From contig CP075497.1 of assembly GCA_021613535.1 (NCBI GenBank), positions 4,960,001-5,024,000 of the forward strand: a stretch of DNA of 64,000 nucleotides. The letters are read 5' to 3'. Made by a program: the position numbers and the translations under genes. The notes beneath the pieces are model-generated. The model did not search any database. It saw only the letters and a program-made list of their open reading frames with translations, and had not been told where the DNA came from. Source of the stretch: Adineta vaga. Taxonomy: Eukaryota > Rotifera. Shown piece after piece: positions 1-12,690 of this stretch (the first letter of the stretch is position 1; each line of letters opens with the position of its first letter).

Positions 1-3000
1 AATTTCGTTTACAAATCATCACAAAAAAACAAAATAATTCTTCATCATACTTTTCAAACAATGTCGTTAACATAATTAACAATGTACATTGTTGTTCCCA
101 AATCATTGTCCAAAATGCTTCACATGTTGTTGGTAATGGTCCTTGTGTTGCAATGTAACGATTAACAATATCCGTGGATATAATAGGCATCTACAAAGAA
201 GAACAATGTTTGTTTTCGATGAACAAAAGAAATTTTCATTACATTGATGAAATTAGCATTGATATAATCACTATCTGTACCAGACTTCAGAATAACACGT
301 GTTTGATCATAAGGTAAAACATCTTTATAACGATTACGATAATAATTATTTTGACTAGTACCAATTTCAAATGTAAAACCTTCTTTTCGTCGTTGAAGTA
401 TCTGGAGAAGATTTTGTTTTCATGAATATATTAGTTTTATTGAGACTAGTTAAACTTACTTCATACTGTTCAATAAGATGACCTGTTGTTAGATCGTCGC
501 GTAAAGTTTCTAATGATTGTTCTAAAGGATGTTTTGCATTGAAATTTAATAAACCATTATCATATGCATCTTCCGAATCAGTATCATTATTGAATGGTGA
601 ATGACGTTTGTTTAATGGTCGAATAAGAAGTTCTAATTCTCCGAATGGTCGTTCACGTGATTGACGAATCATATTTACAACCTAAAAATGAATTTGATTC
701 GAAATGATATTTGTTTTTTTCCCACTTACGTCTTCATGTGAATGATTTTGAATATCAATATCATTAATCGATAAGATTTCATCACCTTCTTGAAGTAATG
801 CTCGATTAGCTGGCGTTTCTAAAGCCACTCTTGAAACAACAATCGGCATTTGTTCATCTCCGCCACCCTTCAAATCAAAGTAGAATTTTACTTTCTTTTT
901 TTAAAAATTCAATGAATTACTTTAACATTAAAACCATATCGACCATCTCCATCTGATTGAAGTTTTATTGAAATTGTATCAGAAGTTTGCCGTGGTATTG
1001 GTGGATCCATATAATTTGTTCCGTTCGACACGTCAGAGCTAGAAAAAAAAATTTGTTCTTTAAAATTTTCAAATCGTTACGAAGTAACAAAGATCATAAA
1101 GAATCCCCTTTGCTATATGTAAATCACAAAAACACAGAGAAGAAAGAAAGAAGAACATCTTTATGTTTTGATTACTCGAAAACAAAAACAAAGGAATGTA
1201 GTTTGAAAATTTTTCTTTACCTTTTTCGATAATCATTGTTTCGAGGTAATGTCGCATTCTTTGGTTTGTATTCATTAGCTTCCATCAATGCATTGCTATT
1301 GTTCGATGTTGAATGATTTGTTTGAAGAACTTTCGTACAATTAAATGGTTGACGAGGCGGTTTTGGAGGTGGAGGTGAACGATTGTGATTATATTTATCG
1401 GATTTAGCAATTGAGACCGAGGATGAAGAAAGAAATAGAACAGTTTTTAAATTGGAATTTCGTTTTAATGAAAGATTATTATTTGTTGTTGAAAGTGGTA
1501 ATGTTGATGAACCATTTGTTGTACGACTATTTCTTCGACTTGAAATTCTTTGAATTTCAATTTTGAAAAGTCACTTTTTTTAATTAATAAAACAAGAAGC
1601 AATTTACCTTTCGAATGTTTTGGGTTTTTTGCCATTTGTTTCAATTAATAGACCATTTGGTACGATATCATTACTAAAATAAATCTGTGTTGACAAGAAA
1701 ATTGTCTCATTCTTCATTGATTACCTTTGTCGAAATTTATTTGAAAATTGAAAGAATTTTTTCGGTGATGGTGAAATTGTTGTCAAACGAAAAAATGTAT
1801 GATGATCTACACATGATTTCCATAAATATTTACAACAACGATAACTACGTAATGTAAATACAATTGAATTATCATCCGGAGAATTCTAAATCAAATCAAG
1901 AAGACATCATTTTTTGATTTTTATATACAAAAAATTATTCATTTTCTCCAGATAACAACAGAACACACACACACACATACATGCTAAATACATGCTTAAA
2001 TTTAAAGTTTACCAGAATATATAAAGGTGATGGTATATCATCTTCCGTCTGCAATTGATTAGTTCTAACTTATAGAATATATGAAGGTAAATTAGTAATA
2101 CTTACAAGATTTTTAACTAATTGAACATAGAATGTTCGACGTTTGAACGAAATTTTCGTAATACGATCCCTAAGAAAGAAATGTCTAATTCGTTCATTGT
2201 ACTTAAACTTCTTTACTTACCAAGGAAAGGTATTTAATTTCGTTGAATTTTGAAAAACAGATATTCCAATTGCACAAACACCAACATATAATTCCACAAT
2301 TGAATTATTTATATTATCAGTTGTATTTGATACCTGATCAAATCGATTAAATCAATGTTGTCTCATTAAATAGAAACTTACTTTAACCGAAGCTTTATGT
2401 AGTTCAACACCATACATATCTAATGAACTAACAACATGAAGATAATTGACTTCAGCTTCCGCAGGAGATTGACCTCTATTTAACAAAAAAGAAAGAAAGA
2501 GATTGGTTTAACGTCTCGATTAGATCATGAATCGACAAGATACAAGACAAATAATATGATATTGATACATCATTAACAGTTATTAGAGATTGTTTTTAAT
2601 TAAATCATGAAAGAAAAAACAGTCGATTAAATTTGGTTTACAGAAAGGTCATGGAAAGATCATAAAAATATAGTCCATGTATAGAAAATCATTCTATTTT
2701 CCTATTAACCATATCATATTCTGTCAATAAACGACATAAACTCTGCTTGATTAAGACATTTATGGGATTATCTTGCAGTCTGTTTTATATCATTTGATAG
2801 ATGCTAATAGAGAAAAGAACAACGGTTTCTTATTGTTTTTTCCAAGTCAATTATCACTGAATCAGTAGATCTTTCATAATATTACTTTTCATTTCATAAA
2901 TAGTAATAACTAGAAATCGAACAAATGACTATCGACTCTCTTTTCTATTATCTATTACATCATTCTATGAATGTTTAATTAATTGTATCTCTTACTTGTG

Positions 3001-4093
3001 TTGTTTATGATATTGTTCGACTTCCTTTTCAAATTCTGAATTTTGAAATGGTACAAAACGAAAATCTTCTAAATAACCTTGTCGATGTTCATCTGAATCA
3101 TAATCACCAAGTTCACCTAGATAAATACAAATACATATATGTCATTTCTTTTTCTTTCTAATCCATTTTCTGCTTCATTTACTTTGTACAAGGTAACTTG
3201 CTAAAACTGCAGCTGTTGATCTTGGACACCACATTTTTCCACTGAGTAATTCCTTTTTTATTTGTAAAACATATAAATATTTTGTAAATTCATCATCAAT
3301 TTGTGTAGAAGGATCCGTGAGAAAAAAGCGAACTTTAAAATACAAATGATAAGGTGACATTGTTGTTAATTGTTTCTTAAGAACTTTCGTTGAATCTAAC
3401 CAACGATAAGCAAAATCTTGTGTTAAATCTTCAATAAGTAAACCGAAATATTTTCTTTCAACTGATAAATCCAAATAATCGAATACTTCATTGAGTAAAT
3501 CGATTCCTTTGCAACGACGCTATTGAATGAATATAAAAATTGAATTATTTAAAGAAATGATTTGTTTAACTTACATCAATATGAAATATTCGTTCAGTAT
3601 CATCAAGAAAATGAATAATACAAGGATAATGACGAAGACTTCGATCTCGTGCGATTTCAAATGCACGTACATTGTATGATCGACATGATGATGTTGATGA
3701 AACATGAGATGTTAAAATTGGTGTTGATGGTTTACTACTTGATGAACGTCTTAATGAAATCATCCGTTGAAGTAAACGTGTTTTACTCGATGATGATGAT
3801 GCATCATCCTGTAATTGAATTGATGAGCAATGATTAGTTGGCATTGTTGTAGCTTTTTGTCGGACAATGTCAGAGAGTTGTGATGATGATGATGGTTGTG
3901 TCATAACGACTGCTACATTTGAAGACTCGTCTGTTGATTGTGAAAGAGATTGAGATGATGATAGAGATGCAGTTGTTATTGCAATTGCTCCTGCTGTGGC
4001 CGTTGCTGCTGACGAGAGAACAAATTTTTTGTTGTTCGTTCTCGTTGCATTTTGTTGTTGAACAAATGGAGCCGCCAGTTTGTTTATCGTCAA
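1..4093 (-). CDS. PTPN4: FERM-PDZ protein tyrosine phosphatase, PTPN3/PTPN4 (Ptpmeg) type, 3' end cut by window edge
   Basis: Multi-exon gene read right to left. The start ATG at 4093 opens a Ser-rich extension of roughly 130 residues. The FERM domain follows (RSYNVRAFEIARDR; CKYLWKSCVDHHTFFRL at about 1780-1840 is the FERM C-lobe signature), then a Ser/Pro linker with PPPPKPPRQP, then a PDZ domain (GRYGFNVKGGGDEQMPIVVS and EGDEILSINDIDI, 680-970), and the start of the PTP domain (NRYKDVLPYDQTRVILKSG; RYIATQGPLPTTCEAFW at about 110-190). The catalytic Cys motif lies beyond position 1. The family dephosphorylates phosphotyrosine at the membrane-cytoskeleton cortex. The domain order and the linker after PDZ match PTPN4/PTPN3 closely. 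The Ser-rich N-terminus is longer than in vertebrates, where FERM begins almost at once. Individual exon ends were not all checked. Confidence 0.9.
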
Positions 4094-4936
4094 TAGTAAA
4101 TATTATTTTTCAAAGAAATTCAATTCATTTTTCTTCTACGCCTTATAAGAATAGATCTTCAAGTAATAAAAAAAAAGAAAATCGAAAGAATAAAGATCGG
4201 ATAGAATTAATTGAATTACTATATCCATATGCAATTCAATCGATGATCAATACGATTAAGAAAAGAGAAGAAAAAAGGAACACAACGAACGATTCGGTCA
4301 ACGCGACTGTCTTCTTTACTCACTACAAGTCAATATTTGAGATGGACGAGAAAAAGAAAGATTCAAAGCTCATCGACCTTTTCTTATGTTCTACTTACAG
4401 GCATGATGAAAAAAAATGAACGGGGAAGAGAGAACATGCAATAAGAAACAGGAAACTCCATATGCTGCCGGCTCATTAACCAGCTACAGACAGATCGTTT
4501 TCCAATAACTGTTTAAGACAGCTAATCTTTTATACAAGTTTCTTTTTCCTGGAACAAGTAACTGACCACATTTATGATTTCCCATTGCCTGAAACTGATC
4601 AATTTGTTTGGTCATTAAGTCTCTTTACATTGGTAAAGAGACAGGAAGAGAAAGAGAAAAAAGAAATCAATAAATTCATGTATTTCCTGTGAGGATAAAT
4701 AATTCATTAAAACAAGTACAACTTACAATAGAAATGAAATATGACTAAACATTAGTTCAACTAATATCTCTATACAGATAGATGTATGTACATGTAATCG
4801 ACAATTGACATCGTTCTACGGGAGTTATAAAACTTGCATAATTGTTAGTATAGAGGAACAAAACGAAGAATAAAGGAAAAGAAGAATAGAACTACTATTA
4901 ACAAGCAACAGCAATCATATCGGCATCTCTTTCCTC

Positions 4937-4938
4937 TA

Positions 4939-4974
<36 letters not shown>

Positions 4975-4975
4975 C
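4937..4975. repeat. (CT)n/(CTTT)n microsatellite
   Basis: Uninterrupted CT dinucleotides pass into CTTT tetranucleotides. Confidence 0.9.
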
Positions 4976-5216
4976 GTTCTCCTTTTTTCTCTCTTACTCG
5001 TTCTTCTATGTTCGTGCGAGCGTGTATATATGCGTGTGTGTGGAACAAAACAATATATATGAATAGAGCCTATGCTCCTTCGTTCGCTCGTTTGTTCGCT
5101 CTCTCTCCTTCTCTCTCTGTGTCGTTCTCGCCCTCTTCTCCCCCTCTTCCTTCAATGTCACTGCTCACCAACTGTACATACCCTATTTCGCCTTGGTGTG
5201 AGGGTCATAGAACACG

Positions 5217-5241
5217 CATTCATTCATTCATTCATTCATAC
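5217..5241. repeat. (CATT)n microsatellite
   Basis: About six direct copies of CATT. Confidence 0.9.
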
Positions 5242-5525
5242 AGCAATGACGGTCATCACTCTTCAGTCATCATGTTTTTTTTCCTTCTTTCTTTCAATCG
5301 TTTTTTTGTATGTGTGTATATGTGTGTGTGTCTTGAGTAGTCTCATCGAACAATCTGACCAGCATATACATATGAAAAAAAAGCAACATAGAAAGAATTT
5401 TATCGCAAAGATATGTCGATACCAACAAAAAAAATCACATACACAAAATGAGCAAAATATGTCAAGTTATAGTAGCATTAATATATGTACATATATGTAC
5501 ATCTGACTTGAATAAAGAGTCTAAT

Positions 5526-8480
5526 TTAAAAAAGTCGTCCACGACAGTTTTTCGAACCACAAAAACATTTAACTTCACGATCGGGTAATAATTCGCAATT
5601 ATAATGCCAAGTGAGTTCTAGGAGAATCGAATAGAAATGTGTGTCATAAAAAGAAAAGAATAAAATCAATATACCTTCTCCAGCTTTAACACGAGTACGA
5701 GTAAATAAAGCTAAATGCGGAAAATGTAAATCATGCGATTCAATAAAGACATTTTGAATATACATATTTGGATCACATGAATGATTAAAATATTTTCCTA
5801 AATTACTATATAAACTTCCATCAATAACATACGGTTCTTCTTCTTCTTCTTCTTCTTCTTCATCTTTGTTATTATTGTTTTCATAACGAATTTGCCTTAC
5901 TAAATCAAGACTTGTCTGATATCGATCATCAATTGTTTGAGCACGTTCATGTCCTTGATCGGACGTTATTAATTCTCCAATATATTGGCAAATGTATGTA
6001 CCACGTGGTAAATCATGTAATGTTCGTAGGCCCCATCCTTTATGTTTATCTTGAAATAATTGTAATTGAACAAATAAACCTTGTTGAATAAGTCGATTGG
6101 AACAGTGTTCTTTATGACATGAACATTTAGAATTACATTCATAAATACCACTTGAAACAGGATGAAGTAATCGTTTTTTTTGATAGGCCATGCTTTTAAC
6201 TGTATTTGAAAGTGAAAAACGATTTCGTTGTTTTTCCATGACAAATGGATCATGATTCAGTAAAGCTTGATTCAATGTTTTACGATAACAGGCACATTTC
6301 ATTCGATCACTACAACTATAATTGAAAGCAACAAACATTCTTCTTCTCATCTTGTAAATGAAAGAATCATTATAACTTACTTATCAATACAAGTACAACA
6401 CGATGTCATATTTGTATTATTATAAGCAGCATAAATTTTAGTATCAAATGGAAGAATTTGTGTTATATAAGTAAAATTATCTGGTTTATCATTATTTAAA
6501 TCATTATATACTGGTATTAAAATATTTTCTTGTCCATTGGCTAAATCTACTTTAACTAAAAACTTTTTATCAAATTTATCTAATGCCGGTACAAATCGTG
6601 TGAGTAAATCATCAATAAAAAACTTTATAGACAGTTTTGAATCTGTTCGAAAGAGATATTTTTCAATATCATCTAGTGAATAAAGTGTTCGATGACATGG
6701 TGTACGATAACCACGAGGTTTACCATCCACAATTGACCATTGACATTTAAATGGTAGTAAAAATGGATTAATATGCAATTGATTCGGATGAAAACTTTCT
6801 TCCGCCACTAAAACACATTGTGAATCACATTTATGTGGTACATATGGAATATTATTAAGTAAACGAAATTTTGGTAGAAGAATATCCGTATAATAAGCTG
6901 TAAGCATATTAGCACGTGAAGCGGAATGTGTTTCATCACTTGACGAAGAAGATTGGCGTTGGGGAATTGATAATTGTTTCGTATTCAATCGATCACGAAG
7001 TTTTTTCTTGCCTGAAATTGAATGGATCTTATTAAACGATTCAATTGAGTCGAAGAAAGAAAAACAATCGACTAAATAGTATTATTACCAAAAACAAAAA
7101 GTGACCCTGAAATTAGATTTATTTATCTAACTGGTAAAATATGTTTGTCTTATCAAACTATGTTTCTATTACCATGAAGAAGAAGAAGAAGAAAAAGAAA
7201 AAGAAGAGAGAAATCTATAATCCATTCTTCCGGAATGTTTCTTCTGATTGTCAGAATATGTTTTACTGTTAATTAATCATGTCCTTCGCCGTTTCTTTTC
7301 TAAGTACGTTATTCATGTCTGACAGACAAGCGATTGTTCTCCTTCTTCATATTTTATTCTTTTCACATGCAATACTTCATCATATTAAACGAGAGAAATA
7401 CCTTCATCGATATGATTGACATTCGTTTTCCGTTTACGTAAACGTGATAAATCAGTATTGGATATGATTAAATCTGTTATTGAATGTTGAGATTGAGACG
7501 ATGATAACGATGATGATATTCGAAGTTTTTTTGATAAAGATAATTCTTGAGAATCGTCAATAATTGATGCATTACAATGAATCCAGATTTGTGTTTGAGA
7601 TTTCCGTTCATAAAAACATATTTTTATCAATGAATAATCTTTTTCAATAATACGTGCATTATGATATTGTCCATCAAATTTTTTCACACGTATAATCATA
7701 CCTATACTAAAATTTAATTGTTTAGATAAATGACGATATCGAAATGCATTTCGATAGTATGTTTGTAAATCAGAATAATCAATATTTAATAAATGTTTGT
7801 CAAAGTCTTGACAAAGACAAAGATGAAATGTAGTCGATAGTTGATAACTCGCAGTAAAATTATCATAAAGAACAAGATATCGATTCGCATTTTTCATTGA
7901 ACAAGGCTTTTCATATATAAAACCAAGTAATGATGAACAACGAGAATAAATACGTGCTCGACTTGGTATTGATAATATTGGATTTGTGTTATTTATATAT
8001 AAATGTCGTTTTGGAGCACATTCTGGTGATGAATTTAACGTATGATTGATCTAGGAATGGAAAAAGAAACTAGTGAGATTTTATTGAATTTAAAATATAA
8101 TCTTACCACAATGATATGAGTTTCTGGTAGATTTGAATAAAATAATGCTGCTGTACAGATTCGAAGTGATTGATTCGGTGTAATATGTATCAATTCAGTC
8201 TCGATATCGAGTTTTGGAATGAATCTTTTTAAAAGTCCTAAATCTTCTTTGTCATGTTGATTGAAATCGGCTATGGCACCGTCGATTTCAATATCACTAT
8301 CGGTATCGTTGTCGTCATCAATGACAATCAATGTGTCAGATTGCTTTTCCTAACAGATGTCGAGTTCAAACGATGTATTTCTTTCGTTTTTGACATACTT
8401 ACAGAGAGTACAAATGATGAAGTAGAACGACGAATATTGAACATTGATGAAGATCTTTTGTCATTATTGAAATTTGCTAA
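5526..8480 (-). CDS. SETDB1: SETDB1-like histone H3K9 methyltransferase, copy A (Tudor-MBD-preSET-SET-postSET)
   Basis: Expected role: methylation of histone H3 lysine 9 in heterochromatin and transposon silencing. Domains from the N-terminus: an acidic segment with a SUMO-interacting-like motif LIVIDDDND (about 8300-8340); Tudor (GMIIRVKKFDGQYHNARIIE, 7600-7700); MBD (YRTPCHRTLYSLDDIEKYL, about 6650-6720); pre-SET Cys clusters (CCTCIDNCSDRMKCACY, split by a short intron); SET (KGWGLRTLHDLPRG, QYIGELIT, YFNHSCDPN); and post-SET (CFCGSKNCRGRLF, stop at 5526). A run of Glu sits in the SET insert where SETDB1 proteins have a variable insertion. The usual ELTWDYNYE reads ELTWHYNCE here (5594-5608), at the substrate/cofactor pocket. 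An intron of about 390 bases separates the Tudor and MBD parts. The 5' end is uncertain: the first Met seen is at 8444, but an acceptor at about 8481 suggests another exon upstream. Copy B lies directly upstream on the same strand with matching introns. Confidence 0.88.
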
Positions 8481-9458
8481 AACAAAAACAATGAAATAAA
8501 TTTTTCAACTATCGAATGTTCATAAATATGCTTTTGAAAAAAACGTTCATTCTTGCATAAAATTCGAGTTTACTAACTCATATTTTATGAGAAAATGATC
8601 GATTTTTCGAATCAAATAATAATTTAAAAAGTAATTATATTCAGTTATTGATCTTAAATAAGATTAGTATGTATCAACATGCAATGAAATCGTGCAGAGA
8701 CGTTTCTGTACTAAAAAATAAAGCAATTGCAAAAGAAATTTCTTAAAATCAATTTAATTTCAATACGTGCAGAGTGACTAATAATTATAATTTATTGTTT
8801 AGTAATAATTCTTTATCAAACTCGTTTAGCTAATCAATCGTTTTCTCACTAACTATGTTTACTTGTTATTGACATTCCAAAGAATGAAAAATAATCGGAG
8901 AAACGATCAATCGGAAATAAAGAAAATAGATCGAAGTGTTTTCTTTTTTAAAGAAAAAGTCGATTTCAAGTTCGTTCACACGCTATTAACTTATAGATAG
9001 AATCTAACCTTTGACATTTTCAATTCTTCCATCGAATGAAATACTGTTCTCTTTGTTTTGCTGTAAAATAAAATATTAAAAACTACATTATGTTAAAATA
9101 GATATTAGTACTATACTTGTTCAAAGAACATATTATGTTCTTTAACAATTCAAAACAAAGACAATACCAAAACTAAAAGAATTCGTCTTTATGTATCTAA
9201 AAACAAAGCTTAAATTTAATATTCGATTGAACAAAAAAAAGAAGAAGTAAGAATGTTGAATTAATTTAACTTTTATCGTTTCCTATTTTTACTATAATAA
9301 TAACAAAATGTATCACGAAAAAGACAAAAACACAAAATGAAATGTTCAACAAATATGAAAGAAAGTATCACGGTTAATCTCGTAGACAAATAAAATATCA
9401 GACAATTAGCAAACTGAACAAAAAAAAGAGAGAGAGAAAAAGCAAAAACAAAAGTCGA
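8481..9458. other. Spacer between SETDB1-like copies A and B
   Basis: AT-rich DNA with no recognised gene. It may hold a 5' exon and the promoter of copy A: a short ATG-started segment followed by a GT donor lies near 9032-9009 on the minus strand, but its reading phase does not join the next exon, so it was not added. Confidence 0.5.
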
Positions 9459-12319
9459 TTATAACAAGCGACCACGACAATTTGACGCTTGACAATGACA
9501 ATCAATATGAACTCCAGGCATACAACCGACTGTATAATTGTAATCCCAACATATTTCTAATGATTTCAAAAGTTGAAAATAGAGAAAAAAAACATATGAA
9601 TTTACCTTCACCAGCTCGAATAGTTCGACAAGCAAAAAGAGCAATAATTGGAAATCGAATATCATGTGAATTAATAAATACCTACAAAACGAAAAAGAAA
9701 ATCGATTTTCTGAAAAGAAATAGAAGCTCATTTGATAGTGATTACATTTTGAATATGAACATTGGGTTTACATGAATGATTGTAAAATCTACTGATCGAA
9801 CCATAATGTTTAGCATCGAGTATTAAACATGATTCTTCATCTTCGTTGTCACTATCTTCGTCTTCATCATCATTGGAACTATCACTTGATAACCGAACAC
9901 AACGTTTTGCAGGAATTGATATTCGTTCTATAATTTATGAAAATTATCGTTTCATTCTATCGATCAGATCATCAGTTGAATGCATGAACTTCTTACCATC
10001 TGATGTTCTCATATAATTCAGACAATTTTTCATTGATTTCTTTCGTTTTTTCCTCCCAGTTGTATGCCCATGGCTTCTATGATCTAATATAGCCAAATAT
10101 TTGAAATCACGTTTTCGTGCCATCGTTTCCGTAATTAATTCACCCACATATGCATTTAAAAAACTATTCCAAGATATATTTCATTTCTAATTTTTCGATT
10201 TCATTCATCTTACCTTCCATGTGGTATATCATGAAGAGCACGTATCGCCCAACCTTTATTATATGTATGAAATAATTGTATTTGTTGATATAAACTATTT
10301 TGTACGAGACGATTTGTACATTGTTTTGTATGACATGAACATTGAGAATTACATTCATAGATTCCACTCCATATAGGTACTTTTAAACGTTGATGAATAT
10401 ATGCGAAACGTGAAATCATTTGTTCATCGGTAAGATTTTGTTTCTGCCACGATAAGATCTGTTCGTTTTTATATAATTTAGCTTGTTCGAATGTTTTAAG
10501 CCAACAAGAACATTTTAATCGATTATGACAACTTTATCAGAGAAACAAGTCCAGAAATTGTCTTCATTTTCTATATTGAACTTACTTATCTGTGCATGAA
10601 CAACATGTTATTGTTGTTAGATCATTTTCAAAGCTTAATTTTGAACGAGTTTCTGTTCCATACATAAATGTATCGGGAAGATCAAGATTATTTTCATTAA
10701 AAACAGATATTTTCACATGTTCTTTTCCTTGTGATAGATCTTGTTTGAGAACATATTTTGAATTATATTCGACGAATGAATTCAAACGTGTTGTACGATC
10801 ATCAATAAAGAATTTAATTGTTAATTTTGAATTCGTTTCAAATAAATAATTTTCAACTTCATCTAAAGTTAAAAGTGATCGACCGCATGGTGAACGATAC
10901 AAATAATTCACACGAGATACTGTTTTATGTGTCGATGGTTTCTTGCTGTAATAACCTTTTGCATAACGATCAATATATAAATATCTCCAACCATATCTAA
11001 TCACAGTCAAAGTTAGAAGAAAGGAAACGATTCAACGAAAATAATACGAACGAAAATGGTAATGTATATGGATTTTGTAGGATTTGATTGGGATTGAAAT
11101 TTTCTTCTATAGTTAAGACACAATATGGTGAACATTGATGAGGTTGATAAACATTCGAGCAAAATGACTGAATTAATGATGTTGATGATAGTGAAGCTAA
11201 AATTATTTCTGTTTTTACAAAATTTTCTCTTCTTTTTTCGAAATTTAGAATAGATCACTTCTTTGAAATGTACATGGAACTTACATGATACTATTTCGTT
11301 CGATGTTTGTTTAGGTTGTAGAATCATTGGACTTGCTAATTCAACTGGTGACATGATAATATCATCGATTAATATCGATTGTTGATGCATCCAAATTTCT
11401 GTTTGTGCTTGTCTTTCATAAAATTTTAATTTCATAATTGAACAATCGATTTCAATGATTTGAGCATGATGATAATTTTCGTCGAACTTTTTCACTCGAA
11501 CATAATCATGTAATTGATATCGTTTTTTATTTAATTTTTGATGAAAAAGAATCTCTTCAAGATCTTTTCGTATGGATTTTGATTCGATCGAACGAGAATT
11601 TCGTTCAAAATCTTGACATAAACATAAATGTATTCGATCATTGTTTGTTGTATAAACTGCAGTGCCATCATCCAATAAAATTAAATGACGAGAATGATTG
11701 TAAATTGAAGGACTTTCATCAATGAAACCTAGAGAAAATTTCGTTTTCATGAATGAGGTATACATAACTCGACATTGATGAGGCATAGAAACATGTTCAA
11801 TGTTACAGTGAATTGATAAATATAAATGACGTTTTGGTATTGAATAAAAATAATTTAAATGTGAAATCTAATCAGTAGAAATTCATTCAAAATCAAAGAT
11901 AAGTGTTCATATCTTACAGTTATATTTTGTTGTTGTTCAAGATTAAAGACGGATGCAATAAGATGAACATCCATGATTCGATTTTCATAAATCAGTAGAA
12001 GATTAGTTTGTTTTTCTAAAGTATTTGGTAATATACCCAATAATGATAGTGAAGTATTTGTCTAAAGAATAGAAAGATATTGATTTGTTATACGAAATAT
12101 ATGTGACTAACATCAGATAATGTCGATGTTGATGTATTAGATTCGATTATTAAACAATCACTATGTGAACTTTCATTATCATCATCGATAATGATTGCAT
12201 CTTTCGATAGATTTGTAAAATTTTCTTTGTTTTTCTTCAAATTAGAAAATAAAATAAAAATAGAAAGATTTAATTATACATACTTTATTTGATTCATATG
12301 TTGTTCTTGTTGACGGCAT
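9459..12319 (-). CDS. SETDB1: SETDB1-like histone H3K9 methyltransferase, copy B
   Basis: A tandem paralogue of copy A with the same domain order. Exon 1 encodes MPSTRTTYESNK (ATG at 12319). Next comes an acidic segment with AIIIDDDNE, again a SUMO-interacting-like motif; Tudor (YVRVKKFDENYHHAQIIEID, about 11440-11510); MBD (YRSPCGRSLLTLDEVENYLF, about 10840-10900); pre-SET (CCSCTDNCHNRLKCSCW, intron at the same codon as copy A; GIYECNSQCSCHTKQCTNRL); SET (KGWAIRALHDIPHG, YVGELITE, FYNHSCKPN, EICWDYNY); and post-SET (CHCQASNCRGRLL, stop 9459). The SET insert is acidic (SSNDDEDEDSDNEDEES). The cofactor-binding GWG motif reads GWA (10246-10254), while the WDYNY motif is intact (9534-9548), the reverse of copy A. 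Whether it methylates is therefore open. The copies differ widely in sequence, so the duplication is old. Confidence 0.88.
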
Positions 12320-12690
12320 TTTTCATCGATGAACAAAATAAATGTTCAAGAAAAAGAGAGAGATAGGAAAAAATCTCGATTAGATGACGATAAATTCGAC
12401 GAAAAGAAGAACAAGTATGGATTCCATCTCGTATATAACATAGATGTTTTAGCAGTCTTTTCGCATATGTTCTTTTGTTTTTTCTTCATTCTCTTTCCTC
12501 TTAGAGAAAGATATACAGACGAGAACGATTATTTAAATTTAAAGCTGGTTGGACCTGGAGAATGAAGAATATATATTCGATACATAATCGTATATGTACA
12601 ATAAACTTGGGAAGAAAAATGTTTATTGAATATCAACACATTGAAATTAATTTTAACACAGTTAGAAAATTGATAGATTTCAACAAGTTC
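12320..12690. other. Spacer between the CCCH gene and SETDB1-like copy B
   Basis: No gene seen. Probably promoter/5' UTR of copy B and 3' UTR of the preceding gene; an AATAAA-like ACAATAAAC lies near 12598. Confidence 0.4.

Larger units (their letters stand above)
4094..5525. other. Intergenic region upstream of the PTPN4-like gene, with simple repeats
   Basis: No convincing gene. The region holds the presumed promoter of the minus-strand PTPN4-like gene and the 3' flank of SETDB1-like copy A. It contains a CT/CTTT tract (4937-4975), a CATT tract (5217-5241) and TG-rich stretches. Open frames here are pyrimidine-rich low complexity without recognisable protein features. Confidence 0.6.

Noticed and set aside
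3919-4419. Plus-strand frame antisense to the PTPN4-like start
   Set aside because: Begins inside the antisense of the Ser-rich exon and runs into Lys/Glu low complexity.
5008-5506. Two overlapping plus-strand frames
   Set aside because: Pyrimidine-rich microsatellite DNA; no protein features.
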